This document shows, one piece after another, positions 49,218-58,054 of a stretch of 64,000 bases of DNA. This stretch comes from Acidobacteriota bacterium. Its GTDB lineage: Bacteria > Acidobacteriota > Terriglobia > Bryobacterales > Bryobacteraceae. Position 1 is the first letter of the stretch. The number at the start of each line of letters is the position of its first letter. The DNA lies in contig JAFKEE010000018.1 in assembly GCA_017307505.1 (NCBI GenBank), positions 26,737 to 90,736 on the forward strand, in the 5' to 3' direction. The notes below the pieces were generated by a model. It did no database searches. It saw only the letters and a program-made list of their open reading frames with translations, and was not told where the DNA came from. The position numbers and the translations under genes are program-made.

Positions 49218-51935
49218 ATGGGACCGTCTCGATCCGGTCGCATAGCGCTTTCTCGGAGGACTCGGGCGTTCCTTGTCCGTCCTCCGAAACAGGTGACCCT
49301 CCGCTATGTCATTGCAGTTGCATGCCTTGTGGGGTTCGTCGGTGCATTGTTGGGCCAGGATCAGCCAGAAGATCTTCTTCGGCAGGCGAACAAGTTGGCC
49401 GATGCCGGAAACCTGGCTTCCGCCCGACCGTTGTACGCGAGAGCGGAACAGGCTTTCACCCAATCGAATGACCGAAAGCAAGCGCTCTACGCCAAGTTCG
49501 GTCGGCTTCGAAGGGACGTCGAATCCGGTTCCTACGATGCATACTTGCGGGAGATCGACGTGGATCTGGCCACGCCTGAGGTGGTCGCTGATCCAGCACT
49601 GAGGCTTCGTGGGCTCTCCGTTCGCGCCTCCATCAACATGAACCTGAGCACCAGCGAGGCCAAACGCGACTGGCAGCAGATCGGCGCCATCGCTGACCAA
49701 CTCGGCGAGGTTCGCTGGGCCAACAGAGCCGCGGGACAATTGGGCATCCTCGCTGGACTCGAAGGGGACTACGCCACCGCCCTGACCGCTTTGCTGGGGG
49801 CCATCAAGAAAGCTGCCGAGCAGAAGGACGTTGCGGCAGAAATCTACTTCAAAACCTACCTCGGCAATGGGCTTACGGCCAACAACCGTGCCGACCAGGC
49901 GATCAGCGTCTTCGATTCCGCGATTGACGCTGGGAAGCGGTCCCCGGAAACCGGTTTTCAGGTGCTTCCCGTGATCGGCAAGGTCCGGGCGCTTCGCGCC
50001 TTGAAGCGCGATGAAGAGGCTCAGAAGCTGATCGCTGACGCCCTTACCTTCGCCCGAGCGCAACAGATCCTCGGCGCACAGGCCGAACTGCTCGTTCAAT
50101 CCGGGCTCTCTTGGGTCAACGTGAAGGATTACGCCGCCGCGGAGGCCGCCCTCAGGGAGGCCGTGCAAGTGGCCAGCGAAGCCTCTTTGCCACGGATGGT
50201 TGCTCAGGCGCAGTCGGGGCTTGTCGACTTGTACCAAGCAAACGGGGACTTGGCGGCGGCGGCGAAGGCCGCCGATGCGGCCGTGGATGCAGTGCATCGA
50301 CCCGAAGAGATTTACAGCCTGCCCCAGCATCTGGCAAAGCAAGCCGAAATCAGATCCGCGAGCGGGCAGACGGAAGAGGCGGGCCGGCTCTACGCCGAGG
50401 CGGCCTCATTGATCGAGGGAATGCTTGTGAACATGCCGAGTTCGATGGCGAAGTCCTCGATGATCGCCGCCATGAGTCGCGTTTACACCGGCCACTTCCG
50501 ACTTGCGATCGAACAGTCCAAGAGCTACCCCGATGCTTTCCGGATCGTTGAGCGTGCGCGGGGGAGAGGCCTTGCGGATTCCCTACGCTATGGAAAGCGG
50601 CGGGCCGAGGAGCCGCCGGTGCCGGCGGAGCTACGCATTGCCGCGATCCAGAGGGAAATTCGGCAGACGCGCTCGCCCTCCAAGATCAAGCAACTACTCC
50701 TCCAACTCGAGGATGCCGAGACCGAGTTGTCGGGAGTCGAGTCGCGCCGCAACCGTCAGAGCATCCGGGAAATGGCGCTACTCGGAAAAAGTGCTGTGGA
50801 ACTCCCGGCATTCCAGGCTGGTTTGCGGCCCGGCGAGCTGGTTCTGGAATTCGTGCTTGACGAGCCGTCTTCCTATTGCATGGCGGTTCGCGACAAGGGA
50901 GTCACCGTTCACGTTCTCGATTCTCGGCGCAAGATCGAGGGTGCAGTGGACCAGATGTTGCGGTCGATTCGATCAAAGAAGGAAGATCGGAAGTCTTCCA
51001 GTTACCTCTTTTCAGAGTTGATTTCAAAGTGCCGGGGCGAGGGCGCTGAGTCGCTCGTCGTGATTCCTGATGGCAAACTGCACTTGTTACCATTCGGAGC
51101 GCTGGTGGGGACCGATGGGAAGTACCTCGTCCAGACGACCCGGGTGTTCACGTCGCCCTCGGCTACGGTCCTTCACGTCCTGCGCGATACCAAGCGCCTT
51201 CAGGCGTCCGGTCTGAACCCGATCCTTGCCTTGGGTTACACCTCCCGTCCAGATGGACCTTCCACCGGAAGTTCGAACCGAGGCGCTTTCGACCTCAGCA
51301 ACGCGGCTCTCCAGCCACTGCCATTTGCGAAAGAAGAGGTCGTGGCAGCAGCGACCGCCGGGGGCACCGGCAGCGTGACGTTGACGGGTGAGGACGCCTC
51401 GGAAGCCAAACTGAAATCGGCTCCGCTGTCGAGGTTTCGAGTCCTGCACTTCGCTGCGCATGGGGTCGGCAGCGACATCTATCCAGAACGCGCCGGCATC
51501 GTGATGCGCCCTGGAAGCGCGTCGGAAGACGGACTCTGGCAGCCGCGCGAGATCCGACGTCAGGAATTGCGGGCCGACTTGGTCACGCTGTCCGCCTGCG
51601 AAACCGCGGTAGGGCGGTTGGAGGGGCAGGAAGGGGTTGCGAACCTTGCAAGGACTTTCATCTTGGCGGGCGCAAAGAGTGTTGTGGCCAGCCTCTGGAT
51701 GGTCGACGACCGATCCACAGCCACGCTGATGAACAAGTTCTATAGCCACGCAACACAGGGGAAGAGTGTCGCTGTGGCGCTTTCCGATGCGCAAAGAGAG
51801 ATGATTCAAGAGTTCGGCGAGAGCTTCTCTCCGTACTATTGGGCCGGTTTCCTGGTGATAGGTGATGGCACACGACAAATCAACTTCGGCGCCACCAAGA
51901 CTGACAAGAGAGCAGCGAGCCAGCGTTTACGATAA
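49218..51935 (+). CDS. TPR-CHAT protease (caspase-like), probably exported
   Basis: The protein has up to 905 residues. A hydrophobic segment near 28-46 (YVIAVACLVGFVGALLGQ) looks like a signal peptide; GTG 49293 would give a conventional N-terminus for it. TPR-like helices occupy about 50-430, a coiled helical linker 430-560, and the CHAT domain about 600-895. The caspase-type dyad is in LHFAAHG (His near 754) and LSACETA (Cys near 795). The conserved PDGKLHLLPFGAL and AGAKSVVASLWMVDD segments support an active protease. It is followed with overlap by an S41 peptidase gene and, converging, by anti-sigma and ECF sigma genes. Confidence 0.9.
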   Translation: MGPSRSGRIALSRRTRAFLVRPPKQVTLRYVIAVACLVGFVGALLGQDQPEDLLRQANKLADAGNLASARPLYARAEQAFTQSNDRKQALYAKFGRLRRDVESGSYDAYLREIDVDLATPEVVADPALRLRGLSVRASINMNLSTSEAKRDWQQIGAIADQLGEVRWANRAAGQLGILAGLEGDYATALTALLGAIKKAAEQKDVAAEIYFKTYLGNGLTANNRADQAISVFDSAIDAGKRSPETGFQVLPVIGKVRALRALKRDEEAQKLIADALTFARAQQILGAQAELLVQSGLSWVNVKDYAAAEAALREAVQVASEASLPRMVAQAQSGLVDLYQANGDLAAAAKAADAAVDAVHRPEEIYSLPQHLAKQAEIRSASGQTEEAGRLYAEAASLIEGMLVNMPSSMAKSSMIAAMSRVYTGHFRLAIEQSKSYPDAFRIVERARGRGLADSLRYGKRRAEEPPVPAELRIAAIQREIRQTRSPSKIKQLLLQLEDAETELSGVESRRNRQSIREMALLGKSAVELPAFQAGLRPGELVLEFVLDEPSSYCMAVRDKGVTVHVLDSRRKIEGAVDQMLRSIRSKKEDRKSSSYLFSELISKCRGEGAESLVVIPDGKLHLLPFGALVGTDGKYLVQTTRVFTSPSATVLHVLRDTKRLQASGLNPILALGYTSRPDGPSTGSSNRGAFDLSNAALQPLPFAKEEVVAAATAGGTGSVTLTGEDASEAKLKSAPLSRFRVLHFAAHGVGSDIYPERAGIVMRPGSASEDGLWQPREIRRQELRADLVTLSACETAVGRLEGQEGVANLARTFILAGAKSVVASLWMVDDRSTATLMNKFYSHATQGKSVAVALSDAQREMIQEFGESFSPYYWAGFLVIGDGTRQINFGATKTDKRAASQRLR

Positions 51936-53124
51936 GGCTTGTGGCAAGATCAGCAAGCTGTACTTCGACCCGGACTTCCGGGGCGTGGACTGGCGACGCC
52001 TCGTCGCTGAGAATCGCGAGGCTGTCATCAGCGAGACAGAGCCGGAACGCTTCGAGACGGCAGTGCACGACCTGGTTCGGCAGCTCGGCACGAGCCACAC
52101 CGGATTCTTTCACGAGTCCGTGCGCCGGGTTCCGGCGCGGTTGGCAATCGGAGCCACCTGCGTGCGCGATCCATCTGATCCCGACCACTGGGTCATCCGA
52201 GATGTTCATCAGGGCGGACCGGCGGCAAAGGCAGGGATTCGGCCCTGTGACGTTTTGATGCGCATCAATGGGACCGCGTGTACTCCACCGACCCAAACCA
52301 TGTTCCCGATGGGAACCACCGCGTCGATCCGGGTCAGACGCGACGGAACGGAGATCGAACTCGCAGTCGCTGTCCCCGCCCCCCGATCCAAGAAGCAGCC
52401 GCACGCCGAACCCGAGGCCGTGCTTTCCTCGCGAATGACAAGTAAAGTCGGCTACATCAAAGTGGCGGTTCTGCCCGGTCTGTTTGGAATCGATGTCTCT
52501 CGTCAGATGGACCGGGCCTTCGATGAACTTCGTGACTGCGATCGGTTGGTGCTGGACCTTCGTGGCCACCTGGGTGGAGGCCTGGCGGTCCTCCATCTGA
52601 TGAGTCATCTCACCGCGGAACGGATTCCCGCTGGATTCACTCTGACGCGCCGGGGCGCCGAGGAGAAGAAGCAGAAGGACCAGCTGCCGCGACTGGACCG
52701 GTTGCCGAAACACAAGTTCTGGGGCCTTCTCTCAATGGCGATTCGCTACGGAGGGCGGGATTCTTCAATGGCCTTGGTCACCGAAGGACTGGGGCCGAAG
52801 AAGTGCCATGGCCGCATCGCGATCCTCATCAACGAGGGGACGATCAGCGCTGGAGAGATGGTCTGCGCGTTCGCGCGTGAACGCGGGCTAGCCACACTCG
52901 TAGGCACTACGACAGCCGGGCGATTGATCCCGGGCTCCGGCTTCAAGGTCGGCCACGGGTACATGGTCATCTTCCCCAAGGCTGCGTATGTGACGTGGGA
53001 TGGCCAATCGTATGAGGGACGCGGGATCGCGCCGGACATTGAAGTTGCCTGGTCGTCCGAGTCCTTCCGGCAGGGAAGGGACAACCAGTTGGAGGCCGCG
53101 ATTGAAGTCGTCAGCGAACTCTGA
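51865..53124 (+). CDS. S41-family peptidase with PDZ domain
   Basis: The 419-residue protein begins at ATG 51865, 71 bases inside the CHAT gene in another frame. The N-terminal helical region (about 12-90) is followed by a PDZ domain (about 100-170, DVHQGGPAAKAGIRPCDVL) and an S41 protease core. That core has LVLDLRGHLGGG (about 228-239) and the nucleophile segment NEGTISAGEM (about 311-320, Ser in SAGE). No signal peptide is seen, so it is probably cytoplasmic, unlike most Ctp proteases. The overlap implies cotranslation with the CHAT protein. It ends 14 bases into the convergent anti-sigma gene. Confidence 0.88.
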   Translation: MAHDKSTSAPPRLTREQRASVYDKACGKISKLYFDPDFRGVDWRRLVAENREAVISETEPERFETAVHDLVRQLGTSHTGFFHESVRRVPARLAIGATCVRDPSDPDHWVIRDVHQGGPAAKAGIRPCDVLMRINGTACTPPTQTMFPMGTTASIRVRRDGTEIELAVAVPAPRSKKQPHAEPEAVLSSRMTSKVGYIKVAVLPGLFGIDVSRQMDRAFDELRDCDRLVLDLRGHLGGGLAVLHLMSHLTAERIPAGFTLTRRGAEEKKQKDQLPRLDRLPKHKFWGLLSMAIRYGGRDSSMALVTEGLGPKKCHGRIAILINEGTISAGEMVCAFARERGLATLVGTTTAGRLIPGSGFKVGHGYMVIFPKAAYVTWDGQSYEGRGIAPDIEVAWSSESFRQGRDNQLEAAIEVVSEL

Positions 53125-53893
53125 CGTCGATCCAGGCCCAGTCAGCTCCAGGTCGTCGCACTCCGAAACGCAGCGGGCCGCTTGGCGCCTCCGTCAGGTC
53201 AACCTTGGCCTGTGCGGAGGTCTCACCAGCATTGACACGGGCATCTGTTGTGACTGAACGCGAGAAGTCCCCGTCCAAGTCCTGTACGGTGATCTCGTAT
53301 GGCCCTGGCGGGCTCCCGACAGGCAGCAGAACTCGGAGGTTGAGCCGCTCGCGCGCCAAATCCCGCGTTCGTGGTCGTGTCTCGCCTTCACCACGTGAGC
53401 CCGAAAGGTCTCGCAGATCCAGGGTGGCGACCACCCATTGATCGGGCTTTGAAGCAGGCGTGGCGCGATCCGGCTGTGCCCGGGGTTGACTTTCAGTTTG
53501 TGCCCTCGATTCGGGCACCTGAGGCGGGACACCGCCTTTGGAAATGCCGGTCTGGCCGGGAGCCATGGAGAGGTTGCGGACCGTGAGAACGGCGAACACA
53601 AGCAGCAGCACGGCCGCCGTCGAGAGTGCGGCTATCTTCAAGCGATTTCGGCTTCTCATCTGTTCCCGACAGGCCACGTGCTTTCGAAAGCAGGGAGAGC
53701 ATGAGGCGACATGCGAGATCAGTTCATCATTGCGAAGCAGGTCCTGGTCCTCATGGGCAAGCCTCTCGATGGCTTCGTCACTCGGACAGCCCACGCGGTC
53801 CGGGTTTGGGTACTCGTTCAGGCAGACGTCCTTGCACTTACGTACAAGCTCGTCCACTTCAACCTCAGTCAATGGCCTCTCAGGATCGGTCAT
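53111..53893 (-). CDS. Membrane anti-sigma factor-like protein (zinc-finger type)
   Basis: The 260-residue protein has a cytoplasmic N-terminal part with a zf-HC2-like HxxxCxxC site (SHVASCSPC, about 61-69). One membrane helix follows (about 86-104), then a Pro/Gln-rich linker and a beta-rich C-terminal domain of about 110 residues outside. This is the usual plan of an ECF anti-sigma factor. Its ATG overlaps the 3' end of the sigma gene by 14 bases. The external domain would be a possible target for proteolysis by the adjacent CHAT or S41 enzymes. Confidence 0.8.
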   Translation of the reverse strand: MTDPERPLTEVEVDELVRKCKDVCLNEYPNPDRVGCPSDEAIERLAHEDQDLLRNDELISHVASCSPCFRKHVACREQMRSRNRLKIAALSTAAVLLLVFAVLTVRNLSMAPGQTGISKGGVPPQVPESRAQTESQPRAQPDRATPASKPDQWVVATLDLRDLSGSRGEGETRPRTRDLARERLNLRVLLPVGSPPGPYEITVQDLDGDFSRSVTTDARVNAGETSAQAKVDLTEAPSGPLRFGVRRPGADWAWIDVRVR

Positions 53894-54488
53894 CGGCGTC
53901 CGAATCCTTTCTCGGGAGCATCGTTGGCCACAACTTCTTCCCCTTCAGTCGCTTCAGCGCGGCATTGACTCCCTTCCGAAATTGAACCTCCGCGCTGTGA
54001 GCATCACTGTAGTCCAGCGCGCTAGCAATACGCTCCCACCTGTAATCGAGGCAGCGAAGCTCGAACATTCTCCGGGTCTTGTTGTCCATGCGAGCCTTGA
54101 GCTGCTCCACCAACACTCGAAACGTGGCCCGGTCTTCCGAGTCCTTCCATCGCGGTGGGTAGAGCCTCTCCAGGAGCGCCTGGTCCAACGGGACGAAGCG
54201 CTGCCGTTCCCTGAGTTCTCGTAGCGATTCTCGTTTGACCGCCGTGATGAGATATCTCTCCGGTGTCGCGACAGGACCGTTCCGTTCAAGCGCCCTGGAA
54301 GCCTGGTGAACAGCGATTTCAACGATCCGCGGGGCATCTTCGGCGCTGCCCAGAATGCCGACCACGATCTTTCGGGCGCGCGGCCACACCTGATGCGCTA
54401 CCTCGATGAGCCGCTGGTCAACTACATTCCCGCGGTCGTCAGGGTTTCGGATCCATAGTTCCGCGCGTGGCTCGTCACAATCACTCAT
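53880..54488 (-). CDS. ECF-type RNA polymerase sigma factor
   Basis: The 202-residue protein has a region-2-like N-terminal half (ARKIVVGILGSAEDAPRIVEIAVHQA, about 35-65) and a region-4 helix-turn-helix near 140-190 (RRMFELRCLDYRWERIASALDYS). The linker between them is long. Homology to sigma-70 region 2 is weak, as in several ECF subgroups. It is cotranscribed with the anti-sigma gene. GGAAACC upstream (54536-54542) could be its own -35 element. Confidence 0.75.
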   Translation of the reverse strand: MSDCDEPRAELWIRNPDDRGNVVDQRLIEVAHQVWPRARKIVVGILGSAEDAPRIVEIAVHQASRALERNGPVATPERYLITAVKRESLRELRERQRFVPLDQALLERLYPPRWKDSEDRATFRVLVEQLKARMDNKTRRMFELRCLDYRWERIASALDYSDAHSAEVQFRKGVNAALKRLKGKKLWPTMLPRKDSDADDRS

Positions 54489-54535
54489 GGCGATCACCAG
54501 GAGTCGCGAACCGGAAGACCCCTAAAGAAGTAGGA

Positions 54536-54542
54536 GGTTTCC
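54536..54542 (-). promoter_or_regulatory. Possible ECF -35 element before the sigma gene
   Basis: GGAAACC on the - strand lies about 48 bases before ATG 54488, with GTC 16 bases after it as a possible -10. GGAAACC is a typical ECF -35 core, and the same heptamer precedes the CHAT gene at 49146. Confidence 0.35.
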
Positions 54543-54733
54543 AGCGGGTCAAACCTCACCCAATGTTTCTATGCAGCCCGCCCACAGTTCGTTTCACCTT
54601 TACAGAGTCCCGACAAAATCGGTGAGATTCACTTTTCCACAGGCCTCTTATCTGTCAAGGAAGGGGCTTGCGATTCAATCCACCGGATCGGTGATTCCAC
54701 TAAGCAACGGAGTACTCCGGAAAGGAGGCGCGC

Positions 54734-55447
54734 ATGCAGGCAACGAATCCCGTCAACGGAGCAGCCGGAATTGGAGCCGAGGCGAACGGTGGCCGCGCCT
54801 CCAGTTGGCACAACGGTCGCGGTTGGACTTCAGCCGAGATCGAGGAACTGCTGAATCTCTCCTCTACACAGACGATTCGGACCATCGCCCGCAAACTCGG
54901 CCGTACGGAGAAGTCGGTCCGCCGCAAGCTCGAACAGTTGGGGCGGTCACAGGAACTTTTGACCGGGTTCAAGACGAAGGACCTCGCCCGCGACCTTCAG
55001 GTGAGCGTGCGCCAGGTTCGTCGATGGAGATCGCGGGGATACCTCGACTGCGTTGCCGGGAGGATCACCGAGGAGTCATTTGAGAAGTTCTGCCGCAACC
55101 ACTCTGAGAAGATTCCTTACCGACAGTTGAGCCGGGAGATGCAGTTGTGGCTCGACGGCTATGGATATCCAGCAGGACATGGCCTCCGGGTCAACGAACT
55201 AGCATCGATGCTGCACGTCAGCCCGAAGACTGTCCGCCGGTGGATCAGCCTTGCGTGGCTGCAGGTCAAGCACAACCGCATCCCTGAAGAATATGTCGCG
55301 CGGCTATTTCGCCAACATCCAGAACTGGTTCGACTCGACGTCTTGTCCTCTGACACCCGCGATTGGTTGTCAAGGATTGAGCAGCCGGTTCCGTCCACAA
55401 TTCGTGATTCCATCACACTGGAGTCACTCGCCGCAGCCGGGGTCTGA
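54734..55447 (+). CDS. DNA-binding protein with SANT-like and two MerR-type HTH segments
   Basis: The 237-residue protein starts at ATG 54734 behind AAAGGAGG. Residues about 29-70 (GRGWTSAEIEELLNLSS...RKLGRTEKSVRRKLEQLG) look like a Myb/SANT-type helix-turn-helix. About 78-120 (FKTKDLARDLQVSVRQVRRWRSRGYL) and about 153-195 (LRVNELASMLHVSPKTVRRWISLAWL) are two related MerR/excisionase-type HTH segments. There is no effector domain or membrane part. It may be a phage- or element-linked regulator; a tRNA remnant follows 400 bases later. Confidence 0.75.
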   Translation: MQATNPVNGAAGIGAEANGGRASSWHNGRGWTSAEIEELLNLSSTQTIRTIARKLGRTEKSVRRKLEQLGRSQELLTGFKTKDLARDLQVSVRQVRRWRSRGYLDCVAGRITEESFEKFCRNHSEKIPYRQLSREMQLWLDGYGYPAGHGLRVNELASMLHVSPKTVRRWISLAWLQVKHNRIPEEYVARLFRQHPELVRLDVLSSDTRDWLSRIEQPVPSTIRDSITLESLAAAGV

Positions 55448-55854
55448 GAGTGAAGTGTACCCAGAAGGAACCAGGTTGGGCTGTATCGACTAAATCGCCT
55501 CGGTAGGGAGGGGGTCTGATTTGCCCAATGGGGAAATGAGCCCCGGCTGCAGCGCTTCGGCGAGAGCGGCTTCAATGCTGCAATCGCCGTCGGCACCTCG
55601 CTCTTTCGCTCTACGAGAGACCGGAGTGAAGTTCGGAAAATCGATTCTTGGATGCGGCCGTGGCAGGATCAGGAGCGGTGTAAAACCCCATTGGGGGAAT
55701 GTGTCCCTTCACGCGGTGTGAGAGGAATGCCTTCTACCAAACCTTCTACCAGTTGCCACAGAAACCACCCCAAAGCAGGCTTAAGCAGGCCCAAACGAGA
55801 TGACGTAAGTCTCTGAAGAATAAGAAAGAAGGTGAATCAGTATAGACGTGGCGT
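55448..55854. other. Non-coding region with short repeats
   Basis: No supported gene lies here. The motif TGGGGAAATGAGCCCC (55529-55544) recurs as TGGGGGAATGTGTCCC at about 55691-55706. CCTTCTACCA occurs twice at 55730 and 55742. These may be remains of a mobile element or of recombination; none is identifiable. Confidence 0.4.
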
Positions 55855-55903
55855 AGGTCTCATAACCCAAAGGTCGTAGGTTCAAATCCTACCCCCGCAA
55901 CCA
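55855..55903 (+). pseudogene. 3' half of an initiator tRNA (tRNA-fMet remnant or att site)
   Basis: The sequence from CTCATAACCC to CCCCCGCAACCA reads as the anticodon loop (CAT), the variable region, a perfect T stem (GTAGG/CCTAC around TTCAAAT) and the acceptor 3' strand with encoded CCA of an initiator tRNA. The matching 5' acceptor strand (GCGGGG) and D arm are absent upstream, and the anticodon stem is not paired. It is therefore not a functional tRNA. Such 3' halves commonly remain at the ends of integrated elements. Confidence 0.7.
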
Positions 55904-56108
55904 ACAACCCTTCCCGTCCGGACCGGACACACACGCAATTCATCTATTTATCGGATACGTGATACCTTCGGGCCGAAGTGGCTTCCGAAGGGCCGAAACG
56001 GTTTTTCCTTCCAACCGATACAACCCAAATCAGGCTCAATGAAGCTGACGAGCTACATGCCGCCGTCGACTTCTCTGATACCGGCCCCTGGCAGAGAATC
56101 GCGCAGCC

Positions 56109-57128
56109 TCACTTCAAATACCGGTCCAGGAACTCAATCACCGTTCTCCAAGTCGGCTGATACGGTGTCGGATTCACTACCGAACAATCCTTGCCCGAAG
56201 TCGAACGCATCGTAGCCGCCTCCCGCAGCGCGTCGTCCGTCAGAAAGCCATTCCAGTTCCCATGTCCGGCCTTCGGCAGGCTGAGGAATATCGCTTCCTT
56301 GCACGCCTTATTCAATGCCATGTAGAACTGTTCGCCTTGATTGTGCGGCACCAGCGGATCCGAACCGCCGTGCAGGATCAGAATCGGCGGGTCGGGCGGC
56401 GTGATGTATGTCATCGGACTCGCCGCCTTCACCTTTTCCGGACACGTTTGGATCGCACAGCCCACCAGCCTCGACTCCGGCGAATTCTCGCTGTCATGGC
56501 ACTGTGTTCCGGTGCACGGTCGAACCGCCCAGGCGTCCATCGTCACGAAGTTTGTCGGCGGATAGAACGCCACCGCCGCCTGCACGGCGCTCGAAACACC
56601 CGTCACGCCCACCGATCCTTCCATCTCCGGCGCGTCGCCGGTCACCGCGGTCATCGCCGAGGTCCATCCCCCGGAACTGTCGCCAACGATGCCGATGTGG
56701 GCAGGGTCGAGGTTGTACCGGGCCGCGTTCGCACGCAGCCACCGCACGGCAGCTTTGATGTCGTGCAGCTGCCCGGGGAACTTCACCTGGGAACTCGAAC
56801 GGATCGAAACCCCTGCCACGGCGTACCCCGCCGGATTCAGCTGCGCCGCAAGCGCACCGCCGCTCCGTTTGCCGGTGTCCGCCATCCATGCGGAACCGGC
56901 GGTCCACAGGACCACGGGCACGGGCCGCGGCGCACCGGCGGGTAGGTACAGATCGAGCAGGTGGCCCTTGCCCGAAGCCGGGTCCGCCGGAGCATATTCG
57001 ATATCGGCGTGCGTCGGTGCAACGCTCGGCAGTGCTCCTGCTCCAGGCTGACCTGTTGCTGGCTGTCCCGTCAGGCTGCCGCCCGCACCCAGTATCAAAC
57101 TGAGAATCAACAGGTAAGTTCGTCGCAT
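56109..57128 (-). CDS. Secreted alpha/beta hydrolase (esterase)
   Basis: The 339-residue protein has a signal peptide (about 1-22, LILSLILGAGGSLTGQ). The alpha/beta hydrolase core includes the nucleophile elbow GDSSGG (about 149-154), the acid residue in HGGSDPLVP (about 255-263) and the catalytic His in AGHGNW. This matches carboxylesterases of the BD-FAE/HSL type. The oxyanion HGG motif is replaced by WTAGSAW, an unusual variant. It would hydrolyse esters in the periplasm or outside. The start is ATG 57128 (GGAGAA upstream); GTG 57131 also reads. Confidence 0.82.
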   Translation of the reverse strand: MRRTYLLILSLILGAGGSLTGQPATGQPGAGALPSVAPTHADIEYAPADPASGKGHLLDLYLPAGAPRPVPVVLWTAGSAWMADTGKRSGGALAAQLNPAGYAVAGVSIRSSSQVKFPGQLHDIKAAVRWLRANAARYNLDPAHIGIVGDSSGGWTSAMTAVTGDAPEMEGSVGVTGVSSAVQAAVAFYPPTNFVTMDAWAVRPCTGTQCHDSENSPESRLVGCAIQTCPEKVKAASPMTYITPPDPPILILHGGSDPLVPHNQGEQFYMALNKACKEAIFLSLPKAGHGNWNGFLTDDALREAATMRSTSGKDCSVVNPTPYQPTWRTVIEFLDRYLK

Positions 57129-57382
57129 CACATTCTCCTAACGGGGACCGGTGGACGCTCTCGGCGTTTTATTTGCTCCATGGCAGCCTCTTCCGCCTCC
57201 CCGGTACGCACGCATTCTGTCACGAACGGCCCCGGGAGTGTTACCAGGCAAACTGGCTTAGTTTTCTGCCTCGAGCCATCGTCAGCGGCACCCGCATCAC
57301 GTTGATTCGGTAGATCAATCGATCAGAGCCGCCTTTCTTCATTCGGCATCTATACTGAGAGAGGACTTAGCACTTAGCCCGC

Positions 57383-58054
57383 ATGATGATCGAGCGCGCA
57401 CACTCCAGAACCAGCCGGCCTTGGGAACGGCTCGCCGGGTGCGTACGCCTGCTGTGCTTCCTCCTGCTCACCTCGGCGCCCTCCTGGGCCTCGGGTTCCA
57501 GCTTCCATGATCCGGCCGGATGCCGCGACTCAGGCCTGGCTCATTTCCCCGGCACGTGCGCCAATGCTGATTTCGACGGCGACCGGCGCACGGACGAAGC
57601 CATCTCCACCAACCTTTCCGGCGTTGGGGGGCGGCTCACGTTCCGAGTTCAGTTGAGCCAGGGGCAGCCTTCCACCGAGTACGCCATGCCGCGGCTGCGC
57701 CCGGCGTATGCGCTCGCGACTCGCGACATCGACAGCGACGGCGATGTCGACGTCATCCTGATTGGCTTCCTGAATCAGCGGGTGGGCGTCTTCCTGAACG
57801 ACGGTTCCGGCCACTTCGAGTTCGATGAGAGCGGCAGCTATCTGGCCCCCTCTGGTGTGGCTGAGACCTCCTGGTCCGCCAGCCGGCTTCCAGTCCTTCG
57901 CCTGCTTGCGTCTCTCTCCGATGAACGCATCCCGTCGGTGCGGGCGGAAGAATCCTGCTTCACCCCCTGTAGCCCGTGCCGGTCCCTCCCTTCCAGCGAT
58001 CTCCCCTTGTCGGCCGTCGGCATCGCCGGCGTAGGCTGCATTCGCGCTCCCTGA
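57383..58054 (+). CDS. Exported FG-GAP-type repeat protein
   Basis: The 223-residue protein has a signal peptide (about 18-37, LLCFLLLTSAPSWAS). FG-GAP/VCBS-like segments follow (ANADFDGDRRTDEA, TRDIDSDGDVDVI, GVFLNDGSGHFEF; about 60-150), with calcium-loop aspartates. The C-terminal part is Cys-rich (SCFTPCSPC). It lies 177 bases before the metal efflux operon on the same strand; whether it is part of it is not clear. Confidence 0.65.
   Translation: MMIERAHSRTSRPWERLAGCVRLLCFLLLTSAPSWASGSSFHDPAGCRDSGLAHFPGTCANADFDGDRRTDEAISTNLSGVGGRLTFRVQLSQGQPSTEYAMPRLRPAYALATRDIDSDGDVDVILIGFLNQRVGVFLNDGSGHFEFDESGSYLAPSGVAETSWSASRLPVLRLLASLSDERIPSVRAEESCFTPCSPCRSLPSSDLPLSAVGIAGVGCIRAP

Noticed and set aside
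49218..54488. Assignment of the CHAT locus to a CRISPR type III-E system
   Set aside because: No Cas7-11/gRAMP gene, crRNA repeats or Csx30-like gene is present in the window; the resemblance is only in the CHAT and sigma logic.
57302..57318. TTGAT...ATCAA resembling an Fnr site
   Set aside because: The half sites are separated by 7 bases instead of 4, so an Fnr dimer would not fit.
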